From assembly GCA_900088475.1 (NCBI GenBank), contig FLMG01000436.1, forward strand, positions 3,792 through 46,788: a stretch of DNA of 42,997 bases, given 5' to 3'. Under the pieces are notes generated by a model. It was given only the letters and a program-made list of their open reading frames with translations. It did no database searches and was not told the origin of the DNA. The DNA is from Hyphochytrium catenoides. Taxonomy: Eukaryota; Sar; Hyphochytriomycetes; Hyphochytriales; Hyphochytriaceae. Of this stretch, positions 1 to 10,527 are shown one piece after another. Positions within the stretch are counted from its first letter, which is position 1. Every line of letters begins with the position of its first letter. A program made the position numbers and the translations under genes.

Positions 1-1776
1 GAGAGAGAGAGAGGAGAGAGAGAGAGAGAGTGAGAGGGAAGAGGAGAGGAGGAGGGTAAAGAAAGAAACAAACTGTCTTCACCATGCGCACCTTAGCGCA
101 CTCGTAACGGATAAGCCTTACAAATCATCGGTATGGACACGTAAACTTACCTCATATGTGCGTACAGATAATCCACAGAAGCTGTTTTGCTGTGATCAGC
201 CACATTTCTGGTGCGCATTCCCAACGCCTTGTGTACCGCTAACGCTCGCGTCTACACCTCCTAAAGCTGTCGTATGGACACAATCGTACGCACATTCCAG
301 CCCTTGATTGCCCTCCTGCTTGCTTCCTCAGTCGCGTCACTGCAGCGTTCCTTTGCTTACAATAATACACAATAATGACGGTCAAGCTGCCTGCTTTTGA
401 GATGTAGAGCGCCCGCTTTGCAGAGATCGAGCGGCGGCAGAGAGCTGTTGACACTTTAGACGGACTGCCATTGCATCCGTTTGATGAGCTTACTAGGTGC
501 CGAGATGCTGAGGACAGCAGGTGTAGAGACTTGGCTCGTGATCTGCAGCGGTATAACACCGTGTATGGCAATGTGCTGTCGTCTCAAAGTGTGGGCCATG
601 AAGGCGGGTTCTCAGGCCTGGCCTGAGGGCTGCCAGATCTCCCACCTATGCAAAGACCAGCGAGCTCTAATGGTGCTCACCAAGGTGAAGACGTGGCAGA
701 AAGGTCACTCAGATAGGTTGAAGAGGCCATCTCTTTGCAGGCTAGTGAGAAGAAATCGGCTAGGGAAACAGCCAAGCACTGGCGTTAAAGCGCTGTTTGT
801 CAGGGTGAAAGGGTATGCTGATCACCGTTGTTTCCTCTCACACTTTCTTCTCTGCACTTGTCGTTATATGTCGCCGGTCTTTAATCAGCTAAGAACGCGA
901 CGAAGTGGCTCTCTTGGCTCCTAGTTAGTTGCCCTACGCATGCTACCTATCGATTCTCGTCTCCTCAATACGCAGAGCAGGGGAGCAAGGCAGAAATTTT
1001 GGCAGTGTTGCTCTTTATATTCTGTGATGGCTCCGCACTTTGATTGCGGCACAGAGCATTGACATTGAATAGGGACGTCGCAATCTTCAGAGCTAACTCC
1101 GAGCTAGACAGAGGGTATAATATCACGGACTAGTAACCCGATGCAGGAAGACGGGCCCAGCCTCACGCCCATCACTCAGTCAGCCACCACAGCCATTATT
1201 GTTGCCTGCTATGCAGCTGGAGAAAGTGTCAACGGAAAGCTGGGGCCACACCCGAGCTGTCCTAAGAAGTGCTCCAGTGTAGTCAACGTCCGGCGCCGGC
1301 CGCACCGCTCTTGGACATGACTCTTTGTTTCTTTGTTCTACGCTGGCGTCTGTTATATCAGACGTAGATAAGTTAATGATGCTGCATGCCAAGGGATACA
1401 TAGGAGAGAGGAGGTAACCCAGTAGCTTAGCTTGCTAGTCAGTTATCCTAGGTCACGGCTGCTGCTTATCGGCCGTCGGGGACCAGGAGCCCTTGGAAGC
1501 TAGCCAAGCGGCAAAGAGAGATCTCAGGTCAATAATGTCACAGCGCCAGTGTGATTCGCAGTCAGGGGCTTACACACCGGGGCTGGCAAAACATTCGCCC
1601 ATGATCCTTATCTCCCACTGTGAGGTAGCAGTGCTACCACTCTCCTTTGTTGCGCCTTTCTTGAGCTGCCGCTATATGGCGTCCTTGGTGTCCATCAGGC
1701 ATATGTTAGAGAGGCTCGTTACCTTTCACAGAGTAATTCTCAATAATCTGACTTCGAACGACTGATTAGCAGCGCC
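1..1776. other. Non-coding stretch opening with a GA microsatellite
   Basis: The first 57 bases are an almost pure GA microsatellite. The rest has only short open frames with no recognisable protein. Bases about 1640-1735 are weakly similar to 6835-6935, which lies downstream of the large kinase gene, so this stretch may be 3' flank duplicated together with the pseudogene relic that follows. I see no RNA gene and no convincing promoter. Confidence 0.5.
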
Positions 1777-2170
1777 CGGTAACCCTGCTTGGCCATGGCA
1801 CGATATTTCATAGTCAAGCCACCGTTATCTATGGCGGGTAGGTTGGGGCCGTGGTGTCGCCCACAGGGGCATCATGAAAAGAGCTCAGCCAGAAGTCTTG
1901 CTTCCAACTCTTCGTAGCTGCCACACTGGACGCCCACAGAGGATGTTTCGGTAGAGGATTCTGTCCTCCTCGCATGTCTCTCTCAGATATTATGCTAGAC
2001 AAATGTCTACGACGTCCGTTGGCTGTCTAGTGTGGCCAAGAGGGAACCCAATGAGCAAATGTTTAAAAGCCATTGACAGACGGATCCTCTCGATCAAACA
2101 CTTTGTCATCATCATCCCAATAGGATAGAAGTCGTCTTGGTTGCCAGTTGGTGTCGGAAGGTAGACGTGT
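1777..2170 (-). pseudogene. Relic of the kinase-HECT-RZ gene with two internal deletions
   Basis: This block aligns colinearly with three separate pieces of the large minus-strand gene. About 1777-1875 matches the 3' end and last codons (parent about 7490-7587). About 1876-1928 matches parent about 7827-7880. About 1929-2165 matches parent about 8376-8613 in the HECT-like domain; for example 'acgcccacagaggatgtttc' occurs in both. The intervening parent sequence is missing, so two deletions removed the RZ-finger coding region and part of the HECT region. Small indels break every frame. It cannot make a protein and shows that a second copy of the gene once existed about 5.7 kb away. Confidence 0.85.
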
Positions 2171-2296
2171 TAGCGCTTTCTATAAAGAGTAAGTGGGATA
2201 ATAGATACTTCTTTGATACGAGGAACTACACTGCAGCACGTCCTGAGAAGGACCACAGATCCGCCGTAGCACTTGCAGAGGAGATGTAGTGCTCAA

Positions 2297-4207
2297 CTAC
2301 CCTCTATCTCCCTGTGTTTCTTCTTCTATCTCTCCCTCCGTGTCTCTATCGTATTCAACAACTCTATCAGTCACGGACTCTACAAGCTTAAGACGCCTCC
2401 TCGGGCGCAGGTTCTGCCGTAGGTCCACAGCCTTGGTTACCTCTATGCTGCTTTTTATCAGGACGCAATCGTCAGGATGCCTGTAAGCAGAATAAATGAT
2501 GCGTATCATCAACACCACCATCGTCACTCCACGGTTCAAAGCAAAGCCGAGAAGAGGAAAACCCCATCGTGACACCTTCTCTACGCCGCCAGGGCTTTCA
2601 AGATCCACGAAGCCGGACATGAAGTCTACGCGATAGTTGCACATGTAGTTGAATCCCCTAAGGTACATCACGAGAAGGATTGCGGAGAAGTTTGCGCAAT
2701 GAAAGAGAAGAGTGTTCCGGATGCCCCTTCTGCCACGATGTGATAAGCTGTCATAAGAGACAAAGCATGACAGGATCCCCATGAATATGCTGAACATAGC
2801 AAAGAACCAGTGGATCGAAGAGCAGAAGCTGACAATGGCTGATAGTAGAAAGAGGACGGCCTGTATCAGGAGAAACCGTGTTTCAAACATCTGGAAATTC
2901 ACTGTCCAGATGGAGAAGTTCATCAGCGAGACCACTTGCAACAGGTATAATGCGGTGCACAGCGGATATATGCAGAATGCCCATATCTTCCTTGAGGTGG
3001 ATGAGAAGAAGCCCGTCTTTAGTCCAAGGACCCAACCAAAGGCGTAGCTCATAAGCACCGCAAGCCTGGCGAGAGGGACAAGGAAATGCTTCCATCTGTA
3101 CCATCTGCGTGCAAAGGAGTCTCCCAGGACAACCATCAGCAGTGTACGATGGCTTTCTTCAACGCTAAGAGGTTTGTGGTGATGGATAGCCACTAGGACC
3201 TTCAACTCATGAAGAGCGCTTTCATCAAGCCCTTCATCTAACACTCTGTTGTTGGAACACCAAGGTGACGATGGCCCTTGCAGCCCTACCTGCATGTCGT
3301 CACTGCTGAGCTCGATCATTCTTTGCCTACCATTCAGTAGCACGCAGTCCTTAGGATATCGGAAAGAGGAGAAGGCAATCCGGACCATAAGGAGTAGCAA
3401 GGTAGTGCCGCGGTTCAGGGCAAAAGTAGCAACAGAGAACCCCCAAAGTGATTGCGGCGGCCCCGCTTTGTCTCCCAAATCTCTGTTACCATCAACTAGT
3501 CCGTGGATGAAGTCCAATCGGTAGTCGCAGACGTTACTAAGACCTTGTTGACCATAGATGAGAATCAAGACTCCAAAGAGACCGACACAATGAAGCACCA
3601 AAGTATAGCGCAAGCCATGTCTAGTCCTCGGGGAGAACCCGTCATAGCCAAGAAAGCAAAAGCAGATGCCGCTGAACATGCCCAGAAGGTTGACGACAAT
3701 GTGCGGCTTGAAACAGAAATAGATGGTTGCCGATACCAAGTACAAGGTCGCCTCCACCAGGAGGTAGAAGGTGTGGAACATCCTAAAGCCGAGTGATAGA
3801 ATCTTGAAGTTGAGCAGAGACGCCAGGTGAAGCAGATACCAGGCGATACAGAACGGGCTAAGGATGGTCACAGACTTGAGGAAGAAGGATTGCTGGTCCG
3901 GAGTGAGGTACGACATCGGGAGACAGGAAAGCCACCAACAGATGTATGTCGCGCAGACGGAGATGTACGAGCCCGTCCGCGTTAATCGCTTACAGCCGTA
4001 CCACCATTTTGCAAAGGACTGACCGCAGACCTTGATTAGCAGTGTCGTGCGGCTTTCCTCCACGGTCAGATACGTCAAAGGATCGTGGGTTATAATGACC
4101 TTCGTAGTCCTTGCTAAGGTGGAAGCCGCGGGCACCACCTGAGTCGTCCGGAAAGGAACAGGTTTCGGACACCCGGCGGATCCTTTCAAAGTCGCGGCTT
4201 CCGCCAT
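2297..4207 (-). CDS. Polytopic membrane protein made of two homologous halves
   Basis: The frame encodes 636 residues from the first in-frame ATG (4207); it stays open upstream to 4261 but only with a GTG. The protein is an internal duplication. Residues about 38-292 and 338-587 each start with a 'VEES-RTLL' block followed by a W-rich segment 'SFA+(R/W)WY'. Each then has about six hydrophobic helices and ends with 'WGF...FALNRG(T/V)T', one last helix and 'YP/HP-(K/D)DCVL(L/I)'. That predicts about twelve membrane helices. The C-terminal tail is basic, then acidic. I do not recognise the family; it could be a transporter or receptor-like protein. The frame uses TAG as stop. An upstream exon cannot be excluded. 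The pseudogene relic lies just downstream of its 3' end. Confidence 0.75.
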   Translation of the reverse strand: MAEAATLKGSAGCPKPVPFRTTQVVPAASTLARTTKVIITHDPLTYLTVEESRTTLLIKVCGQSFAKWWYGCKRLTRTGSYISVCATYICWWLSCLPMSYLTPDQQSFFLKSVTILSPFCIAWYLLHLASLLNFKILSLGFRMFHTFYLLVEATLYLVSATIYFCFKPHIVVNLLGMFSGICFCFLGYDGFSPRTRHGLRYTLVLHCVGLFGVLILIYGQQGLSNVCDYRLDFIHGLVDGNRDLGDKAGPPQSLWGFSVATFALNRGTTLLLLMVRIAFSSFRYPKDCVLLNGRQRMIELSSDDMQVGLQGPSSPWCSNNRVLDEGLDESALHELKVLVAIHHHKPLSVEESHRTLLMVVLGDSFARRWYRWKHFLVPLARLAVLMSYAFGWVLGLKTGFFSSTSRKIWAFCIYPLCTALYLLQVVSLMNFSIWTVNFQMFETRFLLIQAVLFLLSAIVSFCSSIHWFFAMFSIFMGILSCFVSYDSLSHRGRRGIRNTLLFHCANFSAILLVMYLRGFNYMCNYRVDFMSGFVDLESPGGVEKVSRWGFPLLGFALNRGVTMVVLMIRIIYSAYRHPDDCVLIKSSIEVTKAVDLRQNLRPRRRLKLVESVTDRVVEYDRDTEGEIEEETQGDRG

Positions 4208-5319
4208 GGGACTCTTCCAGTGAATGACCTCTGCAATCAGCGATGGGGCTGGTGCTCTCACTCATCCTCTTCGTTCCTAATACTTTCCATCATCCCCGTC
4301 ATTACGAAGATGCTTTTCCTTTTGACAGCTCTCATGAGCCTCGTGTATGTCAGCTTCGCCGGCACCCACCCAAGCGCATAAGCGAGCTCCTCATCATAAG
4401 AAGGTCATCAAGTCAACAGATGCTCTCAGCAGCAGCAAAGAAGATGGAAACAGATAGCCATCCTTCTAGAGGAAAACGTGGTGTCTCTTATCCCTTCAGC
4501 CGGTTGATGTGCTGCTTGTTGCCGCGAAAGGAAGAACACGGCGGCGGCAGTGATGCTGAGCGGATGATGATCGGTGATGGGGCTCCAATGACGAGGGCGG
4601 CGGGCGCGCGGGCAGGCGGAGGGTGCTGAAGCTGTGAGGTGGTGGTTATATGACTAGACAGGCGCTGGCTGTGTGATGATGTGAGATGGGGAAAGCCCAC
4701 AGCTGTTGACCGTTACATGTACAGACTTATTGGTGTTTTCTACCACGAAAAACCCTCTAAATAAGTGCAGACATTTATTACAGAGCGTCTGTGGAGGTCT
4801 CATAGGCAGTCATTATAATAGGGAAGATGATTGATAGCCCTCAGAGCTTGATGATAGACAAGAGACGGCCAAGATTATTAGGATGATCATCAACGCTTGA
4901 GCCTCGGATGTCGCGGAGCTTGCCTGGCTCACTTGACTGCTTCTGGCCTGGTGTGAGGTCATGGACAGCCGCAGGCCAAGGAGGAGGACAGCCTTAGCGC
5001 TACTGTTAGAGACCTGGAAGTTATATTGTCTGCTGGAGAATGGCAGGCCATCATCAGTGCTGATCGTAAGCTACAGGTTATTCCTTTCTCCTCAACCCAA
5101 GGTACTTTTCCACAAGCTCCTTTGGCCACACCGCGACTAGCAGACTCGGTAGTAGTGTTGTTTGACGATACCTGAGCCGCTGGCGCCCTGCGTGCTGACA
5201 CTCCAGGAGAGGGAGCGGAGCCCAATATTTGAGCTTTACACTGAGCAAAACTATCTGGAATGACCAGAATAAATCTGCTCAGGAAACCCTGAGAGGACAC
5301 CCATCTCTTCTTTTCCTTT
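4208..5319. other. Intergenic region upstream of the duplicated membrane protein
   Basis: The region lies between the start of the minus-strand membrane gene and the first dispersed repeat. An open plus frame at 4243-4629 is low-complexity and overlaps the 5' end of the membrane gene. I see no recognisable protein, RNA gene or clear core promoter. It presumably contains the promoter of the membrane-protein gene. Confidence 0.4.
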
Positions 5320-6535
5320 GATGCTGCTGCCTATCGCAAGAGGACAACAAGCAGTCATATTTGCCACCCTTTGCAGGCTGTGGCTTCCTCTTGTCTCTTT
5401 CTCTTCTGAGAGAGAAGTAAGTCTCTTTCCCTCCCCCTCTCCTTCCCTCTCTCTCTCCCTCTTCTTCCCTCTCTCTCTCTTTCCTCTCTCTTCTCTGTCT
5501 CTCTGTCTCTCTCCCGACACAGTGCATGTCCCCAACAAGCCGTGCAACTGCGGCCCGTCTGTGGCCCGGGAGGAGAGAGAACAATGGGAGCCTCTCGCTC
5601 TCGTTTTGTCAGTGATTCATGTAGCTCTATCCAGATCCAAACTTCACCACGAGAGTAAGAATTGATACCGTGGTTATAGAGGAACGGCTACTTTCTCCAG
5701 AGAGCGTCATCGTCACCGAAGTTTTATCCCTCTCGCCCTATCGGCTGCTGTTCGTACCCTATTTCAGATGCGTTTCCAGCTCTGCGGCACTCTGATGTCT
5801 AGTGCTCGGTGGGAGAGGGCTTGCCTGTCATCCACTACTACGTAAAGGGTACTAAGCGGAGCACGCAAGTGTCATATGTTTGCGCTATGTGCTGACGTTC
5901 GTGGGACTCGTACCAACATTCCCTGGACGTTAACCTTGGCTGACAGTTTTGCATTACGTAGCAACTCTAAGAGCAGCAACAAGAGAAGTCGTGGGCGCTC
6001 TCGTCTTCTGTTACTGCACATCCTTGCCTCTTCTCCAGCTAACAGATCGTTAGAGATGCAATGTGGCCAGTAGTACCGCTTCTAATCGCTTACCCATCAC
6101 TTTGAGTTCTAGATAAGCATTCTCACATCAACCACGAGCCCGTCCGTGGTCAATACCTTATATCAAAGTGCGAGAACTTCGACGTCTAGGCTCTTCTACA
6201 TAGTTTGGCGGGATCCTGCTGGAAACTCTTGAGCGAAGAAAGCACCATATTGCAAAGTATCTCACTTCGTCCCTGGGTCCTTCTCGCCCATCATCGAAAC
6301 TCGCGGCGACTCGCAAGGAGGTTCTTACTGATCACTCACCTTCCATGGCAGAAAATCAACTTAGCTGGTACTTGTCTTTACTAGACCTTGCCTTTTCAGG
6401 AGGTCAAGGGCCCATATCTTAGTCTCTGACATTGCTCGTGCTAGGTTGGTCTCGTAGGAAAGTAGTTTTCACTTTTTTAGACCTTTGATGAGAAAGGGCC
6501 ATCGTCACCTTCCTCGCAATTATTGGTTCTTCCCT
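5320..6535 (+). repeat. Dispersed repeat, copy 1 (about 1.2 kb)
   Basis: This segment is colinear with 16080-17235 in the same orientation. Shared landmarks include 'ccctttgcaggctgtggctt' near 5370/16130, a CT-rich microsatellite, 'ggcccgggaggagagaga' near 5562/16276, and 'ctccagagagcgtcatcgtc' near 5696/16410. Further matches are the 'agcaactctaagagcagcaa' block near 5960/16680 and 'tctttactagaccttgcctt' near 6376/17068. Similarity looks high with scattered indels, and the CT tract differs in length. No coding capacity is visible. It is probably a non-autonomous mobile element or a decayed long terminal repeat; I could not define its ends. Confidence 0.85.
5418..5514. repeat. CT-rich microsatellite inside dispersed repeat copy 1
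   Basis: This is a run of CT, CCCT and TCTCTG motifs. The matching stretch at about 16163-16236 in copy 2 is shorter, so the tract has changed length since the copies separated. Confidence 0.8.
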
Positions 6536-7539
6536 ATTCAGAGGGTTACATATCCTTTCGCTGCTACCAAGACATCAGTTGCACAGGGACAAATAGTACC
6601 AGTCATTCGACGATGATCAGAGCGCCTGTGCCAAGATCCAAGATCTGCTCTTTTATGAGCCAGAAGCTATCGCAGTTATAGTCGGTGGCAGCTTCAGGCC
6701 AGTATAGTTACGGTGCTTCGAGAGATAGTCCATCCGGCTACATATAGCTCAAGCATTTCATCGAAACGCGAGTAAAGGGTTTGCGCTGCCGTCCTCTCTG
6801 ACCTCTGATCCCTATCTCACACGATGAGGAAGCTGCTACGACTCTGTTCTCCTGTTGCTCCAGTTGAGCTGTCCCAATATGGCGTCTCTGGTATTCATCA
6901 GACATATACTGAGGTTCTCTACCTTTCCTCCTTCTGCTTCCCAGATGTCGCGACGGAGGCACAAGGATAAATAAGCCTCTGGGCTGGGGGATCAACTGGT
7001 GCTTGACATTACTAACCTGGAAGCTGCTTTCCTTGCGCCCTGGTTTATATCAAGCGAAAGGGTCTCTTCATCAGGGCCGATAAGTAATAATAGCTGTGCT
7101 CTAAGTAGCTAACTAACGAAGACGAAGCGATAAGTACTCTCTCGTTCCCACTCCGGGTTACGGCGCTATCACCAGCCAAACGAACGAACTAAATAAATAG
7201 TCACCTATTATCTACCTATAGCAGCATGGGTGTACCAACAGCGGGCGGGCGAGCGGTTGACTATTCTGAGCCACATGCATACTTCTAGTCAGGTGTGCCT
7301 CCTCTCTTATCCGTAACCGCTGTCCCAGGCGGCTTCTGAGCAAACGGCAGCAGCTGAGGTTGCTGAGCGAATATAAGTGAGCGAGCTCAGCCCCATCCTC
7401 TACCGTGCCAGGAAAGTCTAGCTAACCCACGAAAAAAGTCACCTTCATCAGTCTAGTGTGATACTCTACCGGCGAACGACTAATCTACTAGCTCTCGGTA
7501 ATCTCCGCAGGCAAGGTATTCATAGTGAGCCACCTCTAC
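6536..7539. other. 3' flank of the WD40-kinase-HECT-RZ gene
   Basis: This is non-coding sequence downstream of the minus-strand gene that ends at 7540. Bases about 6835-6935 have a weak match to 1640-1735, next to the pseudogene relic. I see no gene or RNA here. Confidence 0.4.
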
Positions 7540-10527
7540 CTATTGCGGGTAGGTTGGAGCTGTGGAGCCGTCTACAGGGGCATGGGTATTACCCTCAGTG
7601 ACCTTATGGCCCTGTCCTCCAATGTTCTGACCACACTCTGGGCAAGTGGACTTCTGCATTGGACCTCCACACTCCCCGACAGCGTACAAGTGCCCATCGG
7701 GACATCGGAACCAGCCGCCAGACCGGATCTCACCTCTCATCGCTGCCACCACCTGGGCCAACTCCTCTTGCGTGACTCGACTTCTTCTTTCGAAGGAAGT
7801 TTTCATGCACCCTTCCTCTCCTAGTAAGAGCTCGTCCCGTAGTCTTGCTTCGAACGCTTCGTAGCTGCCACACCGAGCAGGTAGTTGAATCAATTGAGAC
7901 TCTGAGAGAAAGTGCACGTTCTCGTCAACGCTAGGGACCACGAAGACCTGGTGAAATGAGGAGGAAAGATGCGTGACAAGATGGCCAAACGATCTGCAAA
8001 TCACCAGGCGCAGAGTAAGGTCAGACACGCGAGAGATCCACTCCATAAACCATCCCCGTAGCTTTTCCATGGCCATTCTATCAGCCCACGAGTCTTCGAT
8101 AAAAGTGATGCAGTCCTTGATCTCGGAGACATCCAAGTAATCGGTTCCAAAAAATAATAACTGAAGCTCCTTTCCAGTCATTGCGCCCACTTCTTCAGCT
8201 ACGTTGAGCTTCAAAAAACCCTCCTGAAGCTTCTCCAATGAGCCTTGGCGTTGCCTAACCAGCCTGTGCCATATTGCCTCGCATATGACGCTTGCTTTAT
8301 TCTCGTCCGTCACATTCTGTTCTGATAACGATCCCGTTAGCACCCCCACAGAGAAAGCATAATCTAGAGCATTCTGACGCCCACAGAGGATGTTTCGGTA
8401 GAGGATGGTGTCCTCCTCGCATGTCTCCAATAAATATGCTAGACAGATGTCTACGTCCGTTGGCTGTTTATTGTGGCCAAGAAGGAACCCCAACGAGGAA
8501 CTGTTGAGGGTGATTGGCAGGCGGATCCCCTCGATCAGACACTTTGCCATCATGGTCCCAATAGTATAGAAGTCGTCTTGGTTGCCAGTGGCTGTGGGTA
8601 GGTAAGCTTTGCCTGTTGCTACAGCTATCTCCTCCCCACTAGAAGGCTCGTCCCATATTGTCTGCGTAAACAGCCCGTACTTTGGTCTCAGTATCTCACT
8701 GAAAAACTTTTCCATCATCTCTGCTAAGGGTCTTCGAACGCCACCGTCAGTAAGGATCTGAACAGGGCTGTGGATATCAATGATGGTAGAAAAGGCCCTT
8801 AAGAGGCTTCGGCAAAGTGCCTCGCTTTCATCTTCTACGTCTGTGATAGCTAGTCTCAGCTGTGTGGCTGGTGCTCTCTTCCGACTATTTGCAAGGCTCC
8901 GCATGACCATTTTGACCTTGGCCACTGGATCGTACTTTGACGGTCGCCGCACCAGTAGCTCTTCCTGCAAGAGTTCTTGGGCTAGTAAGCGCTCTTCTGG
9001 CCTCAGACGTAGGAGCTGAGAGCAAATTCGTACATAGGCCTTCATATGTGCTTCTCGGAAGAAGTTACTGAGGATATTATAGTCGATGGCTGTAGGATCC
9101 ATAAAGGCTAGACCGACCGTTCCTCGGAACTTGTCCGGAAACGCCTTAGGCAGGACTGGCAGCAGCGGCTCCAGCATCATACAACCCAACGACCACATGT
9201 CCAGGGCAAACGGATGCTCTCGCCATGTCCCATCTTGAGCTTCGGGAGCTCCATAACCGAGTGTCAGGGCGCCATGTAAGGTCGTTGTCAGGGTGACTGC
9301 CTTATCGATGTCTAAGCTAATTCCAAAGTCACACAAAGCGATTCTAGCTGAATCACTCAACAGAATGTTTTCTGGCTTAAGATCTCGGTGCACGATGCCT
9401 TTGGCATGAATGTGTGCGAGAGCTTGAGCTATTTGATGGATAGTAGTTTGCAGCTGGAGCCACTCCTCGCCTTCTTCTGCAAAAGTATTGAACCGCTCTA
9501 CGTGGCTCTGCAGCCCTGTCACCCACCGCCGCAAGTTGCCCTTCTCATAGAACGGCATCTGAATATAAGTAATGGTCTCTGGGTCGTTAATGTCAAGAAA
9601 GATACGCCTAATAGGGACCACGAGGGGATGCTTGAGATTGCATAACCGCTCAGCTTCTTTCCTGAACCCCTTCCGTCCAAGCAACTTCTTGATGACACAG
9701 AGTTGGCCATCGCGATCCTTCATAACCTGCACGTTCGGACCTAAGTTACCGACCTCGACAGGCTCATAGTCCCTAATAGTGACACTTAAGTCCAGCGCCT
9801 TTGCTGCAAGTCCAGAGGGCAAGGCGCCAGCCACAGAGAGGGACTTCGGGTCGTCTGATAGAAGCTCCGGAAAGTGCTCAGGCACCCTCTTGTCTGACAG
9901 AATACTAGCAAGTTTGGCAGCCCGCTCCTGAAGTCCTTTCAAAGCATATTCTTTCTCTTTTTTCACTTCTTGGAGCTTCAATGCTCTTTGAGCATCATCC
10001 TCTTCCGCAATTTCAATCTCGGTGTTGAGCCGCTTGATATCGTTGCGCAGTGGCTATGCTTGAGACTCAAGCTCCGCTCTCTCGGCTTTAGCCTTTGCTG
10101 CTCTGATGCCCAGATATTCTATGTCTTTCCATAGTTGGATGTTCTTCTCAAGCTCCAAGATGTCGGCACTGCGCTTTGGTTGGGCTACCTGGGAAAGAAA
10201 AGATTCCGATGACGCTATCTCCCGAAGCCTGAGAAAGTATGAATCCATCCTCTGATGCATGGCCCTGAGACGGCTCTGGAAAGAAGTTCTCATCTCTTCT
10301 AACTCTTTTTGGAGCTGTGAATGTGTGGCCACTGTTCCCGCCATCTCCTGCAACTCAGGCAGGGCTAGAAGGACTTTATACCATGTCGTCTTCTTCAGCT
10401 TTGGCTGCTTGCTCTGCCAGAGGGTAAACTGTTTGTCAAGAGATTGCCACCTATCCATGCTCGGAATGTAGTTGTCAGCCAGCTCGTTCAGCAGCTGATC
10501 AAGCAGCTGCTTGACATTGTGTTGCCC
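7540..10527 (-). CDS. Exon 2: coiled coil, protein kinase, HECT-like domain and RZ zinc finger
   Basis: The exon encodes 995 codon positions, including one TAG at 10056-10054. The kinase shows 'CVIKK' (ATP lysine), 'KEAERL' (helix C glutamate), 'IVHRDLKPENILL' (catalytic loop), 'CDFGIS' (metal-binding), 'GYGAPE' and 'DMWSLGCMMLE', so it looks active. Next is a HECT-like domain. Its N-lobe has 'GGVRRP', 'PKYGLF' and 'GTMMAKCLIEGIRLP'; its C-lobe has 'ELQLLFFGTDYLDVSEIKDC' and 'FMEWISRVSDL'. At the place of the HECT catalytic Cys I align Glu (codon 7902-7900, in 'FLSESQLIQLP'); the nearest Cys is about ten residues later. The C-terminus 'WFRCPDGHLYAVGECGGP', followed by 'CPECGQNIGG', is a complete RZ finger of the RNF213/ZNFX1 type. 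The stop is TAG at 7542-7540. Confidence 0.85.

Noticed and set aside
4243-4629. 128-codon plus-strand frame with a hydrophobic start
   Set aside because: It overlaps the 5' end of the membrane-protein gene and has low-complexity sequence and no recognisable domain.
10054-10056. Reassignment of TAG to an amino acid
   Set aside because: The membrane-protein gene (2299-2297) and this gene's own end (7542-7540) appear to use TAG as stop, and other genes lack internal TAG.
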